Shown piece by piece: positions 14,001 to 23,300 of a stretch of 64,000 bases of DNA. The translations under genes and the position numbers were made by a program. The stretch's first letter is position 1. The number at the start of each line of letters is the position of its first letter. The notes below the pieces were generated by a model. The model was not told the origin of the DNA. It ran no database searches and worked only from the letters and a program-made list of their open reading frames with translations. This DNA is from Chondrosia reniformis (taxonomy: Eukaryota; Porifera; Demospongiae; Chondrillida; Chondrillidae). The DNA is taken from positions 4,788,501-4,852,500 of the forward strand of contig OX359189.1 in NCBI GenBank assembly GCA_947172415.1, read 5' to 3'.

Positions 14001-17000
14001 GACAAGTTACCACTGCATTCAGCTGGATTTATATAGAGAAGTCCTGTGCAGTTGGCTGCACCACTGCTAAATCTACCTTAATTCCATGTCAGATGCCACA
14101 TACGACAGGAATTCATTGTAAAACGACATGCGATAGTAATCCTCAGCACACAATGATGGAACATTGCTCCTATGGATTTGGCGCTTGTTGGTCCTGGGTT
14201 GCTTCAGTTCATAATCTTCTCCATGTAGTGCCTTGCCTTGTATCCCTTTTTGGTCATTGAATCTAGCTTCTCCGCTTGTGACGAGAACTTTGACATCATT
14301 TTGTAGGCAATAAAAATTGGAACAGACTGGAGTATACAGCTGTTATCACTATAGATCCACTCATTAGCTATACTTTCTATTTATGTACCATGGCAAGCTT
14401 TACGCTAGGTGGTTTGATGATATCATAAATATCGCATGCAAGAAAACGCTTTTGTTCATTTATCTTATCTCAGAGTCCAATCTTGCAGTGCTAAATTACT
14501 TTCTATAAGAAATTGTAATCTCCTGATTTTTATAGTATATTTCATTAAGTTCATAGGGTAAACGATTTTTTTTAGCCATCCTTACTTAGAGAGTACTACC
14601 ATACTCTGTGATACCACTGGGTGCTGTTTTACGTACCACAAAGTGCTATATATATATAATTACCTACCGTATAGCGGGAAAATTTGGCGGGTAATATATT
14701 TGGCGAAATGCCTGATTTTAGCATTTGGTGAGTTTTATATTTGGTGGATTGCCCCATAACGTATCGTTACGTTCGAAATCAATAGCTACATTCGCGAATT
14801 TGGTGAAGAATTAAATTTGGCGAGCTTCAAATTACTCGCCAAATTGCCAAATTTAACCAAATTTTCCTGCTATACGGTATTAGGTTTTTTAATTGTGACT
14901 TTTTAATATGCAAAGTACTTATCTTTTTATTTCAAGGAGTATGTTGCTAGTGGCTATAGTCGGGAATGGGAGGAAGAAAGCCAACAGGCCTGGCAGCAAG
15001 TAGACAGGCTCCTCCAATGTTTACACAAATTGCCATCTGCAGGAGTATATGGAGGCTTTGAGATGTTGGTCTGCTATTCAGCACTGAGGATGTTTGTCAA
15101 TGAGTCATCTGCAACTGCTCAACTGAATGAATTATCTACACTCTTCAGGTAATAGTATAGGACTGTATGTGGTTGCAAATTTATGTCTACTTTTGAGGGT
15201 GTGGCTGCGTATGTATGTATATCCTAACACAAGAAATTCATGTACGTATGTATCTCAGTCATATGAATCAATTTTCGTTGGAATGAATAACGTATTACTT
15301 GCATACTTTCATGATTTTAATGAAAGCAGATTTTATTTTTATTTTGATGTTTATTTCATCTTTATTATTTTGACTGTACATACAAACACTTTGTTTTAGT
15401 GAATGTGGCATTTATCTTACACTGTGAAGGTTGTGATAATAGAATGCCTGAATTTTCAGGTTTTATTTAACACTACACAATTCAAATGTGCACTTTCTAA
15501 TTTTATAGTATTAACATTTTTATCAACCAATATTTAGGCTTATTAATTCAATCATCTAACTGATAGATTTTTCCTGTACAGTACTAAATTACTTTATTAC
15601 ATAATAATTATCTGGTAACTTTAGCCATGTAGTATTTCTTTTAAAATAGTACATAGAATTGTTGTCTTTATCCATCCAGAAGTGTAAAAAACTCTTTAGA
15701 CAATGTATCACCTAAAGAGGATCCATCTGACAGAATGGTGGGTTGGCATGCAATCCTAATGGACATTTTATTGGAAATCTTGTCCCACTCTACAAATCTG
15801 GCCAAGGAAGTGGTTAAACAAGTTTTCAAAATGACAATGGAGCATATGACAAAGGAGTCATTAGACATATTAACTAAGGTAAGTATTGAAGCTGTATTAC
15901 TGTTAATTTACATATCACAGCTATCAAGAGTAGTTTGGATTGGATTGGTATAGTCTTCTTGTTGTATTAGTGTTGTAAAGTGTAAAGTGGATGCTATGCT
16001 TTCTTCATAGATGCTTGACCCAAACAAAGATTCCGAGTTACATAAGCATCTAAAGTATAGCAGCGATGAGAGTTCTGATGAAGATGAGAGCATAGATACA
16101 GAAAGTGACAGTGAAGCTGACAGCATTAGCATAATCCCCAATGGTAATAATGAGCCTGATTTGGGAGAAGGAATAACGGTAAAAAATTGGGGACAACCAG
16201 AGGAAAGTTCCGATAGTGGTGACAGTGATGGGGATTCAAAAGAGGATGAAGACAAAGTGAGAGAGGATGTGGTGCCTGATGAAGCCATTGAAGAATTCAA
16301 GATATTGCAGAGAGAAGATCATGAGGTATTAAGAAATGCAAATTTGCTCTTTTATATATAGTATTATTATGGCACATAGTTTTATTATAAAGTATTTTGG
16401 TAATCAGAATATCACAGATATGTACACAATGCTATTACTGTTACAGGATGACTCTGAGAGTGAATTGGATGATGACCAGATGTTGGCAATGGACTCAGCC
16501 TTAGCCGATGCCTTCAAAGCCAGAGTGTCTTCACTAGCTTCTAGAAAGAAGCACAAAGGTTGTTTTATGTGTTCTTCAAAAATGATCCATCACATTAATA
16601 ATTTTAACAAACCTCTTTTGACAGATTATGAAGAACAGGTGATGCACTTTAGATTAAAGGTGCTTTCACTGATGGAGAGCTATCTAAAGAGATATCCAAA
16701 TAGTCCTTTAGTGGTGGAATGTGTTCTTCCTTTGATGGAACAGTGCCTCCAGAAAGGGCAGCTCCAAGCCCGTTCAATGATTGCATGCGATAAGTTGATC
16801 TTTAAGGCTAAAAAGATCCCAAAGGAGAGCATTGACATTGAAATCATGTTTTACATCATGAAGAGACTCATTATGATGTTCAGTAAAGGTTAGCATTAAC
16901 TCACATTTAACCACTGTGTACAGAGTATTAATTTTATCCTCCTGTAATACTCTATAGCATCAGTCAGCATTGAGGTGAAGGATGTATTAGTAAATGGAAT

Positions 17001-19082
17001 GATGTGGTGCCTAAAACTAAGCAAGCGAGCTGAAAGGCCACAAAATAGGAAGGAAAATGCTCTTGAGACCACTGAAGTATGTCAGATACCTCTATGCTCT
17101 TGTAATAGATGGTCTCAGCATTGTAAAGTCTGGCCTTATGGTTAAATACATGGTAATGGTAATAAAATTTGTGCTTTTAGTGTAATGCACGAATGTATTC
17201 TAGTATTACATGATTTAGCTTCTGTCTTGCTGTTATGTTGAATGTATTAAGTTCAAATGTTGGCTGTTTCAACAGAATATTTCTCATGATTATTTTACCT
17301 GTTTTTGCTGTAGTACTTTGTGGAACATATTCATAACTTACTGAAAGAGCAAATATTACAATTTGGACTAAACAAGTACGAAAACATAATATACGTATAA
17401 TCCTTTCTATGTTATAGCTATTATTGGCCAGTATTGTACGTATACTTATATGTTTGGCTGCAGGAGTTGTCCCATTCCAATGCGCTTTTTTGAAGCACTA
17501 ATTGAGAGGCAACCAGTAAGATGAACTATAGATAAGGAGTGTTAGTACTCTTCAGTGAAACTTACAATACTTTTTCAATAGACTTACGTATGTGCCGTAA
17601 TAAATTCAATTTATATATGTTACAATAATATGTAAATTAGTGCAAATAGTCTTTTACAGTCAGGAATTGTTAGTGTTTTCACGTGAATTTGCCTTCAACA
17701 TCCTTTCCCACTGTAGGACACCTCATGCTTGTTGCACAGCGAGTTCATAGACGCAGCTGTAAAAGCTACCCATTCTTACAGAAAGGTCAGAAACTTTTAT
17801 CTACCGAGTTTTAGAGTGTAATGCTCTGGTTAATACTTATATGTAAATGTGGTTATTGGACTAGTTATTACCTCTCTAATTACTCCATGACATTGGAATT
17901 TAAAAGTTAATGTACTTTACATGCAACATTATTCTTCACTGTATGTACAGATGCAGTGTTATGTATTACTTGGAAAACTGTTGAATAACTTTCAAAAATC
18001 ATCAGATGTCACTGGAATGCCTCTACTGCTTGAAGATATTAAAAATGTCAGTCTGAGTCAACAGCAGTAGTATGTACGTACGTATATGTGTTGGCATATT
18101 TAACATCATCGAAGTCTTCATCTTTTGAAAGGATCATCTTTGGACTCTAGAGTGTCTAAAGATGCAGTTTTGTTGTCTCTTCTTGATTGTCAAATGTTTC
18201 AACCACGGGGGGGCTTCTTCAATGGCAGTCACTGACAACAAAACTGCGTCTTTAGACACTCTAAAAGTCAAAAGATGATCTTTTCAAAGGATAAGTTTGA
18301 TGCAGTTAGAAAAAATCCTTATTCTATTATTGAAGTCTTCAGTTGTAGTGGAAATGGTCTGTATGAAGCATGTACATACAGGTTTATAAAGACATACATG
18401 TTTGTACTACCTCCAAGGGGTGACATTTGGTATACCTTTTCACCTTTATTAATTCCACTGGAACACTCTCATGCTGGTGTGTAAACTGTCTGTTTCCCAT
18501 TATGTAATTTTTGTGGATGCATGGGTAGTAAACCATTTGGCACTCTGCTCATTTAATGTTAGTCTATACACCATGTGAATGGCTTTCATGAATAAGTATT
18601 GCATTGTACTACTTGATGTAGGTTATTGAACACTTGCTGGATAGTCAAACATTCAATAAAGCACAGAGAAGGCTTATTCATCAAATTTTGGATACCTGGA
18701 AAGTGTTAGTAGACCGGGTTTCACTAGAGGAGAAGGTACTTAAGTCAAAATCATTTTGTGCCAAAGATCATAAACAGATACAATTGATTTTTCCCAAATA
18801 CAGTAGTAATAACACCAGGTAATATCATTCCTATAGAGCACAATACAAAGTACTTGTAGAGTAACACTGGAAAGGTTAATGAAGCATCTGAAAAAAATTA
18901 ATCATCAGCAATTTTTGCAAATAGCTGAAGGAATAGCCAAGAAGCTTGATAAAGTTGATGAGTAAGCATTTTAATTGTGTTGCCTTTTGATGTATACATA
19001 TGTTCGTATGTAATTAGTTTATATGTATTATGTATACAGGAACTCAGATATTCCCAAATCCAAGAAAAGGAAGCATAAATAA
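2007..19082 (+). CDS. MYBBP1A: MYBBP1A / Pol5-like nucleolar protein, 3' part of the gene (partial)
   Basis: Proposed exons: 2007-2185, 2245-2388, 7692-7929, 8317-8459, 14937-15148, 15680-15878, 16011-16325, 16447-16558, 16625-16888, 16958-17076, 17314-17375, 17464-17515, 17717-17785, 17951-18046, 18622-18818, 18860-18961, 19040-19082. They join in frame to about 840 residues of alpha-helical, HEAT-like sequence (RKYLAFQLL, FRALPQDD) with a long acidic stretch (16060-16270, DESSDEDESIDTESDSEAD) and a basic C-terminus, PKSKKRKHK, that looks like a nuclear/nucleolar signal. Helical repeats, a central acidic block and a basic tail are the architecture of the DNA polymerase phi family (yeast Pol5, animal MYBBP1A), which acts in rRNA transcription and ribosome biogenesis. 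Human MYBBP1A is about 1,330 aa, so the N-terminal third is missing. The donor at 18046 is non-consensus (GTCAGT). Two introns (2.4-7.7 kb and 8.5-14.9 kb) are filled with transposons. The stop is 240 bp from the TP53RK stop; an AATAAA at 19312 would carry the 3' UTR up to that gene. Confidence 0.78.
2389..4690. other. MYBBP1A intron, first part; weak transposase-like relic
   Basis: Mostly unrecognised AT-rich intron. Around 4015-4300 (+), short broken reading frames give YTPEQKA, VVRYLLESGNKQIS and similar, which resembles a helix-turn-helix at the start of a transposase, but stops interrupt it throughout. No family is assigned. Nothing else between 2389 and 3950 has recognisable motifs. Confidence 0.25.
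4690..6320 (-). mobile_element. Ty3/Gypsy-type LTR retrotransposon pol relic with deleted integrase core
   Basis: Read leftwards. 6320-6120 has KYRRIFAFLALHRYPSGF followed by RILRRK, typical of the region before an integrase zinc domain. 6077-5853 has LRDKVTSTPILAF and FVLDTDSYGRGIGAVLTQ, the RT/RNase H junction. 5691-5640 has RWLEILQEYDFEAVHCRENT, the RNase H end. 5310-5120 has KERERFYWPGQFNDV and CATCPECHTRK, the zinc-binding region. The text then runs from AVDILG near 5130 almost directly to GPYLIIKRI and HFDRLKPCN (5090-4960), so the DDE catalytic core is deleted. Frameshifts and stops are frequent. The 6320-6120 block may belong to a second related element. No LTRs were identified. Confidence 0.75.
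6340..7690. other. MYBBP1A intron, second part, nothing recognised
   Basis: AT-rich intron with only short ORFs lacking known motifs. It ends at the acceptor before the exon at 7692. Confidence 0.3.
8004..8200 (-). repeat. MITE-like repeat sharing a terminal motif with 38165-38460
   Basis: The motif TACTGTATTTGTCCA begins near 8047, followed by ACAGAAGCC. Its reverse complement, with ACAGAGGCC, ends at 38457 in an HTATSF1 intron. The shared 15-23 bp end suggests one family of non-autonomous DNA transposons. The body encodes only a short Gln/Ser-rich fragment on the minus strand and no transposase. The other terminus was not located. Confidence 0.4.
8602..9400. other. Intron segment with an unrecognised 88-codon minus-strand ORF
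   Basis: An open frame on the minus strand (8868-8602) encodes a Ser/Lys/Tyr-rich peptide starting MWAISKYEKELVKAL. It matches no family I recognise and is probably repeat-derived. The stretch 8600-8660 contains a short inverted arrangement of TGCCTGTATCAGA and TGCCTGATACAGA. The rest to 9400 is unassigned. Confidence 0.25.
9400..9770 (-). mobile_element. LINE 3'-ORF fragment (CR1/L2-like C-terminus)
   Basis: The minus-strand frame has ALTTLKWTSLSERQRQKL followed by broken GLQEAT-type text. This resembles the conserved tail of CR1-like ORFs (L-x-W-x-S-L-x-E-R-R). It is short and has no RT core, so the assignment is tentative. Confidence 0.4.
10060..10960 (-). mobile_element. Non-LTR retrotransposon reverse transcriptase relic
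   Basis: The minus strand gives GGVRPIAISCILRCLIAKTA (10850-10790), then AEGIRQGDPLCPLLFCLAIH (10490-10430), then a fragment with NNQKSKLIYDH (10290-10250). These match, in order, the RT motifs G-x-R-P-I and Q-G-D-P-L-x-P-L-L-F. Frameshifts separate them and no FADD box is legible. The motif wording matches the element pieces at 20917, 47888 and 61285, so one LINE family appears several times in the window. Confidence 0.65.
11040..11500 (-). mobile_element. hAT transposase C-terminus relic
   Basis: Two minus-strand frames join across a one-base shift near 11255: FPNIRVLLQLAVTLPITSCE, then RSFSQIKLIKTSHRSTMTED and RLSALFLMKIN. This is the hAT dimerisation region (S-C-E-R-S-F-S, then T-M-x-x-x-R-L). 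The preceding WVRWWKQ and the DVLKVCDE run also fit. The upstream catalytic part is missing. Confidence 0.7.
11540..13930 (-). mobile_element. CR1-like LINE, 5'-truncated, endonuclease C-terminus plus reverse transcriptase
   Basis: Read leftwards from 13930. The endonuclease end has GDLNIDTSD, HPTRISESRCSVLDHFLIS and the ISDHLPI box (SDH catalytic motif). The RT follows: RPLHKGGSQACLSNYQPISI, FLDVSKDFDSVNH, SGVPQGSVLGPTLFSLFIND and LFADDTT (FADD at 12272-12283). A C-terminal region has KSYILPLVDYCDVVWDN. The endonuclease N-terminus is absent, so the copy is 5'-truncated at about 13925, as target-primed reverse transcription often leaves. A few frameshifts break it, but the RT palm motifs are intact, so it is younger than its neighbours. 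Confidence 0.8.
14669..14881. mobile_element. MITE with about 20-bp terminal inverted repeats
   Basis: The left end reads CCGTATAGCGGGAAAATTTG and the right end is its near-perfect inverse, CAAATTTTCCTGCTATACGG. Both are flanked by TA, consistent with a 2-bp TA duplication. The interior is rich in repeated ATTTGGCGA-type words and has no ORF. It lies in the intron just upstream of the exon at 14937. The end sequence resembles the degenerate repeat at 29520-29680. Confidence 0.65.
18122..18331. mobile_element. Foldback MITE, possible 10-bp target duplication
   Basis: Arms of about 50 bp (18126-18178 and 18233-18289) are inverted copies: GAGTGTCTAAAGATGCAG against CTGCGTCTTTAGACACTC. The sequence GAAGTCTTCA stands on both sides (about 18111-18121 and 18332-18341), a candidate target-site duplication. 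The right tail holds GATGCAGTTAGAAAAAATCC, which recurs inverted at 20620-20740. It sits in a MYBBP1A intron. Confidence 0.55.
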
Positions 19083-19321
19083 CATTTTGAGCATTTAAGT
19101 GTCAAAATCTCTGTAGAAACATACTAGCTAGGATAAAATTTGTTTACTCTTGACGGTATCCTATACGTAGATTGCATAGTCTAGATAGCCTATACTGACA
19201 GAAGAGGTTAAAATATTCAAGGTACACCTATTTCTGATCACAGCAATTGAACTATAAAAATGTATTGAAACACTTCATAATAATGGACATTAAAATCTAA
19301 AAGTAGAATACAATAAATAGA

Positions 19322-20331
19322 CTATCCAATCATAACTCTCTTGCGACCTCTTGCTTTTATGTCTTCTAATTTAGTCATTACTGCCTCTGCACCATTACAT
19401 GATTCTTTGTAGTGTGTCAGCAAATGGGGAAACTGAGATTCAGTAGCAGGGTGTGTACTGATGAAAGCCCTCTCAAGAACATAGAGATCCACTCCTTTAT
19501 CTTCAGTCAATGATGAAACAAAACTTAAACCAAAGTCAATTACAGTCAACTTATTAGAGGCTGGTTGATAAAACATGTTAGATGTGGTCAAGTCTCCATG
19601 GATTATTTCTGCATTATGCATTTTAGCTACTACCCTGCCCATGAGACCTAAGAGTTTCAATAAAGCTTCAGTGTTCTCCTGATTCTCGTTGATGAAGTCT
19701 TTAACTAGTACAGCATCAGATATGTACTCCATGTATATAGAAGAAGAGCTGTTTTTGACAAAGTAAACACAGGGAGTGCTGATACCATGTCTTCTACATT
19801 TGGCCATTGCTCGAACCTCCTAAGTTTAGAGTAAATATATAGTGAAATAATTGTAATAGGCAAACCCCAACATCATCCAACTTATATAGAAAACTATACA
19901 GTGAAAACTGTTGGATGCTGTCAACTTTGGTCCAACTGAACTTCAGTTGCCTTGGTAGAGATCTTACACTTTACAATTATATATACAGTCTATGTCCTAT
20001 TTTCGCTGAGCAATATTAATAGGTATTTAAATATTCATCAAAGCAGCTAGCCTTCTATAACTACTAGCTACATTTATTTGAATAAAGACGGTCGAGGTAT
20101 CCATTTATATAGTAAGTTGCACACTGTTAAGGTTGCAGGGTACATTACTTATTATACTACCTGAGACAGACGCCGCTGTGTAAGCTTCTGATCCAACTCC
20201 TTAACTCTGTAACTCTTTGAGAACCTTTGCTTAATTATACACTTTTTACCGTAGAACTCTGACAGGTACAGTTTAGCCTCCGCCCCTTGCTTCAGTAAGA
20301 TATCTTTCTCCGTCTGTTGGTTTGCTTCCAT
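19322..20331 (-). CDS. TP53RK: TP53RK / Bud32, KEOPS-complex atypical kinase
   Basis: Two exons, 20331-20161 and 19819-19322, join at LSQ/EVRAMAKC to a complete 222-residue protein. It begins MEANQQTEKDILLKQG. Visible features are the lysine of GKKCIIKQRF in the N-lobe, the catalytic loop IIHGDLTTSNMF, the metal-binding DFG in VIDFGLSF, and the basic C-terminal tail ARGRKRVMIG typical of Bud32/PRPK proteins. Bud32 is the ATPase/kinase subunit of KEOPS, which helps make t6A on tRNAs that read ANN codons; it acts in cytosol and nucleus. The human protein is 253 aa, so this copy is compact but complete. The start is the only ATG in frame before the glycine-rich region and lies 24 bp from the divergent HTATSF1 start. 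The stop faces the MYBBP1A stop 240 bp away, so the two 3' UTRs probably overlap. Confidence 0.9.
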
Positions 20332-20355
20332 TTTTCAACCAAATTTGGTGAGAAA
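20332..20355. promoter_or_regulatory. Ultra-short head-to-head intergenic space of TP53RK and HTATSF1
   Basis: Only 24 bp separate the two start codons, which point away from each other. The pair must share a bidirectional promoter, and each 5' UTR must run into the other gene's first exon, or both are extremely short. No TATA box is visible in the gap. Confidence 0.6.
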
Positions 20356-23300
20356 ATGGCGGATGAAGACTTTGAATATCAACTGCAGCAACAACTTTCT
20401 TCCAGCGGACAGGACCATCCCGAGAGAAAAAATGGTACAGAATTTGTTGACACGGATGGAACAAAATATGAATGGAATTCCGAAAAGAGAGCCTGGTTTC
20501 CCAAAGTAAGAGCGTACATCCATAGATATTCTATATAGACTACTTAACCGGGATTGGAATAATTATTTATTACGTACTTTATCACATTGTGATAATGACT
20601 ATATGATAAAATAATAATAATACAATAAGGATTTCTTCTAACTGCGTCGAACTTATCTTTGGAATGGGTCATCTTTCGACTTTGGGAGCGTCTAGAGACG
20701 CAGTCTTTTTGGTTCTTCTTTCTGCTTTGTCCCATTTCAAAGAAAAATAATAAATGAACAAAAAAGACATTACAGGCAAAGACATTTTGTTACTGCAGAT
20801 TATATACATTGATTAGACAAAATGATACAGGAAAATAAGCATTACATAAGTATAAAGAAAATAGAGGGTCATGGGTCAATGTACACATGCATGAATAAAA
20901 TAGTATGAAGGTCAATTTAGTTAGACAAGATTTTTGCCTCATTAATGGTGAGGCCAATCGAGTCAGGGATGGCATGTTTGGAGGATGATCTGGATCCTCT
21001 GAGGCACATCACAGCAGACCGAATCAAGGAGAAGCTGAGATGGCACCTCAGCCAAGCAATCACAGTACTGTATGGTTGGTCCCTCTTGGTAGAAATCAAT
21101 GCAGCCAATCTGCGATAGAAGATATCAGCAAGTGGTCCCATACCACTGGTTGTGCTGAAGACCAGAGGTGTGAAGGAACCATGCTCGATTTCAACAACTC
21201 TCTGTTCATACACTCTCTCTTCTTTCTTTTCTCGTGGTGGCGATAACATGAGGTTAGGGCAAACTTTCAATTGGACTGTGCGTTTGGGTTGAATACTGTT
21301 ACGTCAAAAAATGCACGTTGTTGTCTCAATCCCCAGAAGCCCTTAGCTCCGATGTCTGCTCTTGCATTGTTCTCAGTATTGGCACTGGCTAAGTCGAATG
21401 TTTCACCATCTAGGCTTTGCTGTATAGGCTCAGTGCATGCATTATGACACACTTTTGTGAGAAGCTCTCAAGTGAAGTCCCTCATCTCGTATCTAATCGT
21501 AGGAAAGGCACCTTTTGCACAATTGAGGTCATGATCAATAGAGAGAGAGTCTCCACATTCACATCTAGTTGGTAAACGATCTGGCTGCCAGCCATAGCAC
21601 AAACACAAGGCATCCCTAAAAGCATTCTTGTGGAGTGCAAAGCCATGAGACTCAAGTGGGAGTGCTGTCAGCCAACTGAAAGAGCCCTTCTCCCTTGTAA
21701 GCTCTGCTGCTCTCTGCAGTTTCTAAGTCCTGGAACGCTCGCGAAACAACTGTCTTCTGTCTAAAAGAATGCTTGGGGAACTTGAACTTAGATGGCTTAT
21801 GAGGCTTGTCTCCAATCGCAGGGGTGCAGCTTCGTCTTGGACAGCGACATGTTGACCTAGTCGCGACGCGCGTTAACCAGACCCTATTTTGCCATGTGGT
21901 TGTGACGTCAGACAGTGTTATGCAATAACGATGGCTGCATGTGTATCTTAAATCGAAGGCAGGATAAAGCAAGTTCGTTGGACCTGTTGTAGCAGTCATT
22001 TCGAGTTGGAATCTAGCTGTACAAAAAAATTTAGTTGGGTCTGGCTCAAAAACTGGTACGGCTCTGACCATACAGCCGTATCGTTTCCGACGGCCTTGCA
22101 ATACTTGTCAGGACTTTGGCTTGGCCTGGAGCTAATTGCTTAGCTTTGTATGCTGCGCCTTAGGCACTGTCAAGAACTCACTCCACAATGGTTCAGATCT
22201 TACACTGCTCAAAAAGTGGGTGGACTTGTCCTCAAGGTCTGGAGATGCAGGGCTCACAAAGCTGATGTCAGAGCTTGATCTTGGAAAACTAGTGTTTGGA
22301 TTAGGTAATCTGGAACTGGGTTTGGTTGCACTTTGTTGGCCAGGCAACTGATCACTATTTTGATAATCATAGTCTTCTTCTTGTCTCACAGGAGTATCAT
22401 GCTCTTTTACAGCTGCCTGCAAAGATGCTTGGCTTGAGTTCCCTTGTCGCTGGGGTCGAGATGAATGAAAGGGCATGTATCTTATACCATATCAGTTAGC
22501 CAATTTTGCTGTTGGTGTGGATCCTAAAGCTTTTTCGGTGCAAGGAATTACAAGCCGATTAAAGGGGTAAACTCCTGAAATTCTAAATCCTGACATGATC
22601 GTGGTTGGAATCATAGCTTGATGCCATGCTTGACTAAAAAGGCGACTCCACACATGGATGGTCACCACCTTTCCAGGATTACTTGCCATGTACTGGTCAC
22701 ACACTTGGTCCCAGCAGACTTTTAGAGCATTGAAAGGTGTAACATCGAGTGGTTGGGCTACATGCATTACATTGGGTGGTAGACAAAACAAAATCACCCC
22801 AGCTGCAGCTGCTTCTCTGATGACCTGGGGATGTAGTGGGATGTGTGACCATCAACCAACAGTTGAACTCGCCTCTCTGAAGGAATATTCATCAGAAAAT
22901 GCTTTTGAAACCACAGTGAGAAAAGATCACTATCGATCCAACCAGACTTTGAAAATCTGTAAAAGGTACAGGTACTTACCCTGTAATTAACTCTTCTGTG
23001 GGTCCCTTACGTTTGAAAATTACCTCCCTAAGAACCACAATTCCTCAATAATCGCTGTATACATTCTCAGTGTATACTTCATATGAGTTCTATGTAGAAC
23101 TGTGACTGCTCTGCTGGATGGGCTTCTTAGCTCAAAAGGCAGAGCGTCAGCATACAAAGCTGAAGGTTGCAGGTTCAAATCCCGCAGAAGTCCACTTTTC
23201 CTCAGGCTGTTTTCTCCCTCATAGACTAACTAGGCTAGGCTAGGTTTGGTTGCCCTAGACTTTCTGTGACCATTTGGTCTGTGGGGGAGGATTTACGTGA

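Noticed and set aside
16011..16325. Long minus-strand Ser/Leu-rich ORF opposite the acidic MYBBP1A exon
   Set aside because: It is the shadow of an acidic coding exon with correct splice sites on the plus strand.
23121..23193. Functional tRNA-Cys(ACA) gene
   Set aside because: The unusual anticodon, a T-stem mismatch, no terminator run directly after the tRNA and a SINE-like body make a tRNA-derived SINE more likely.
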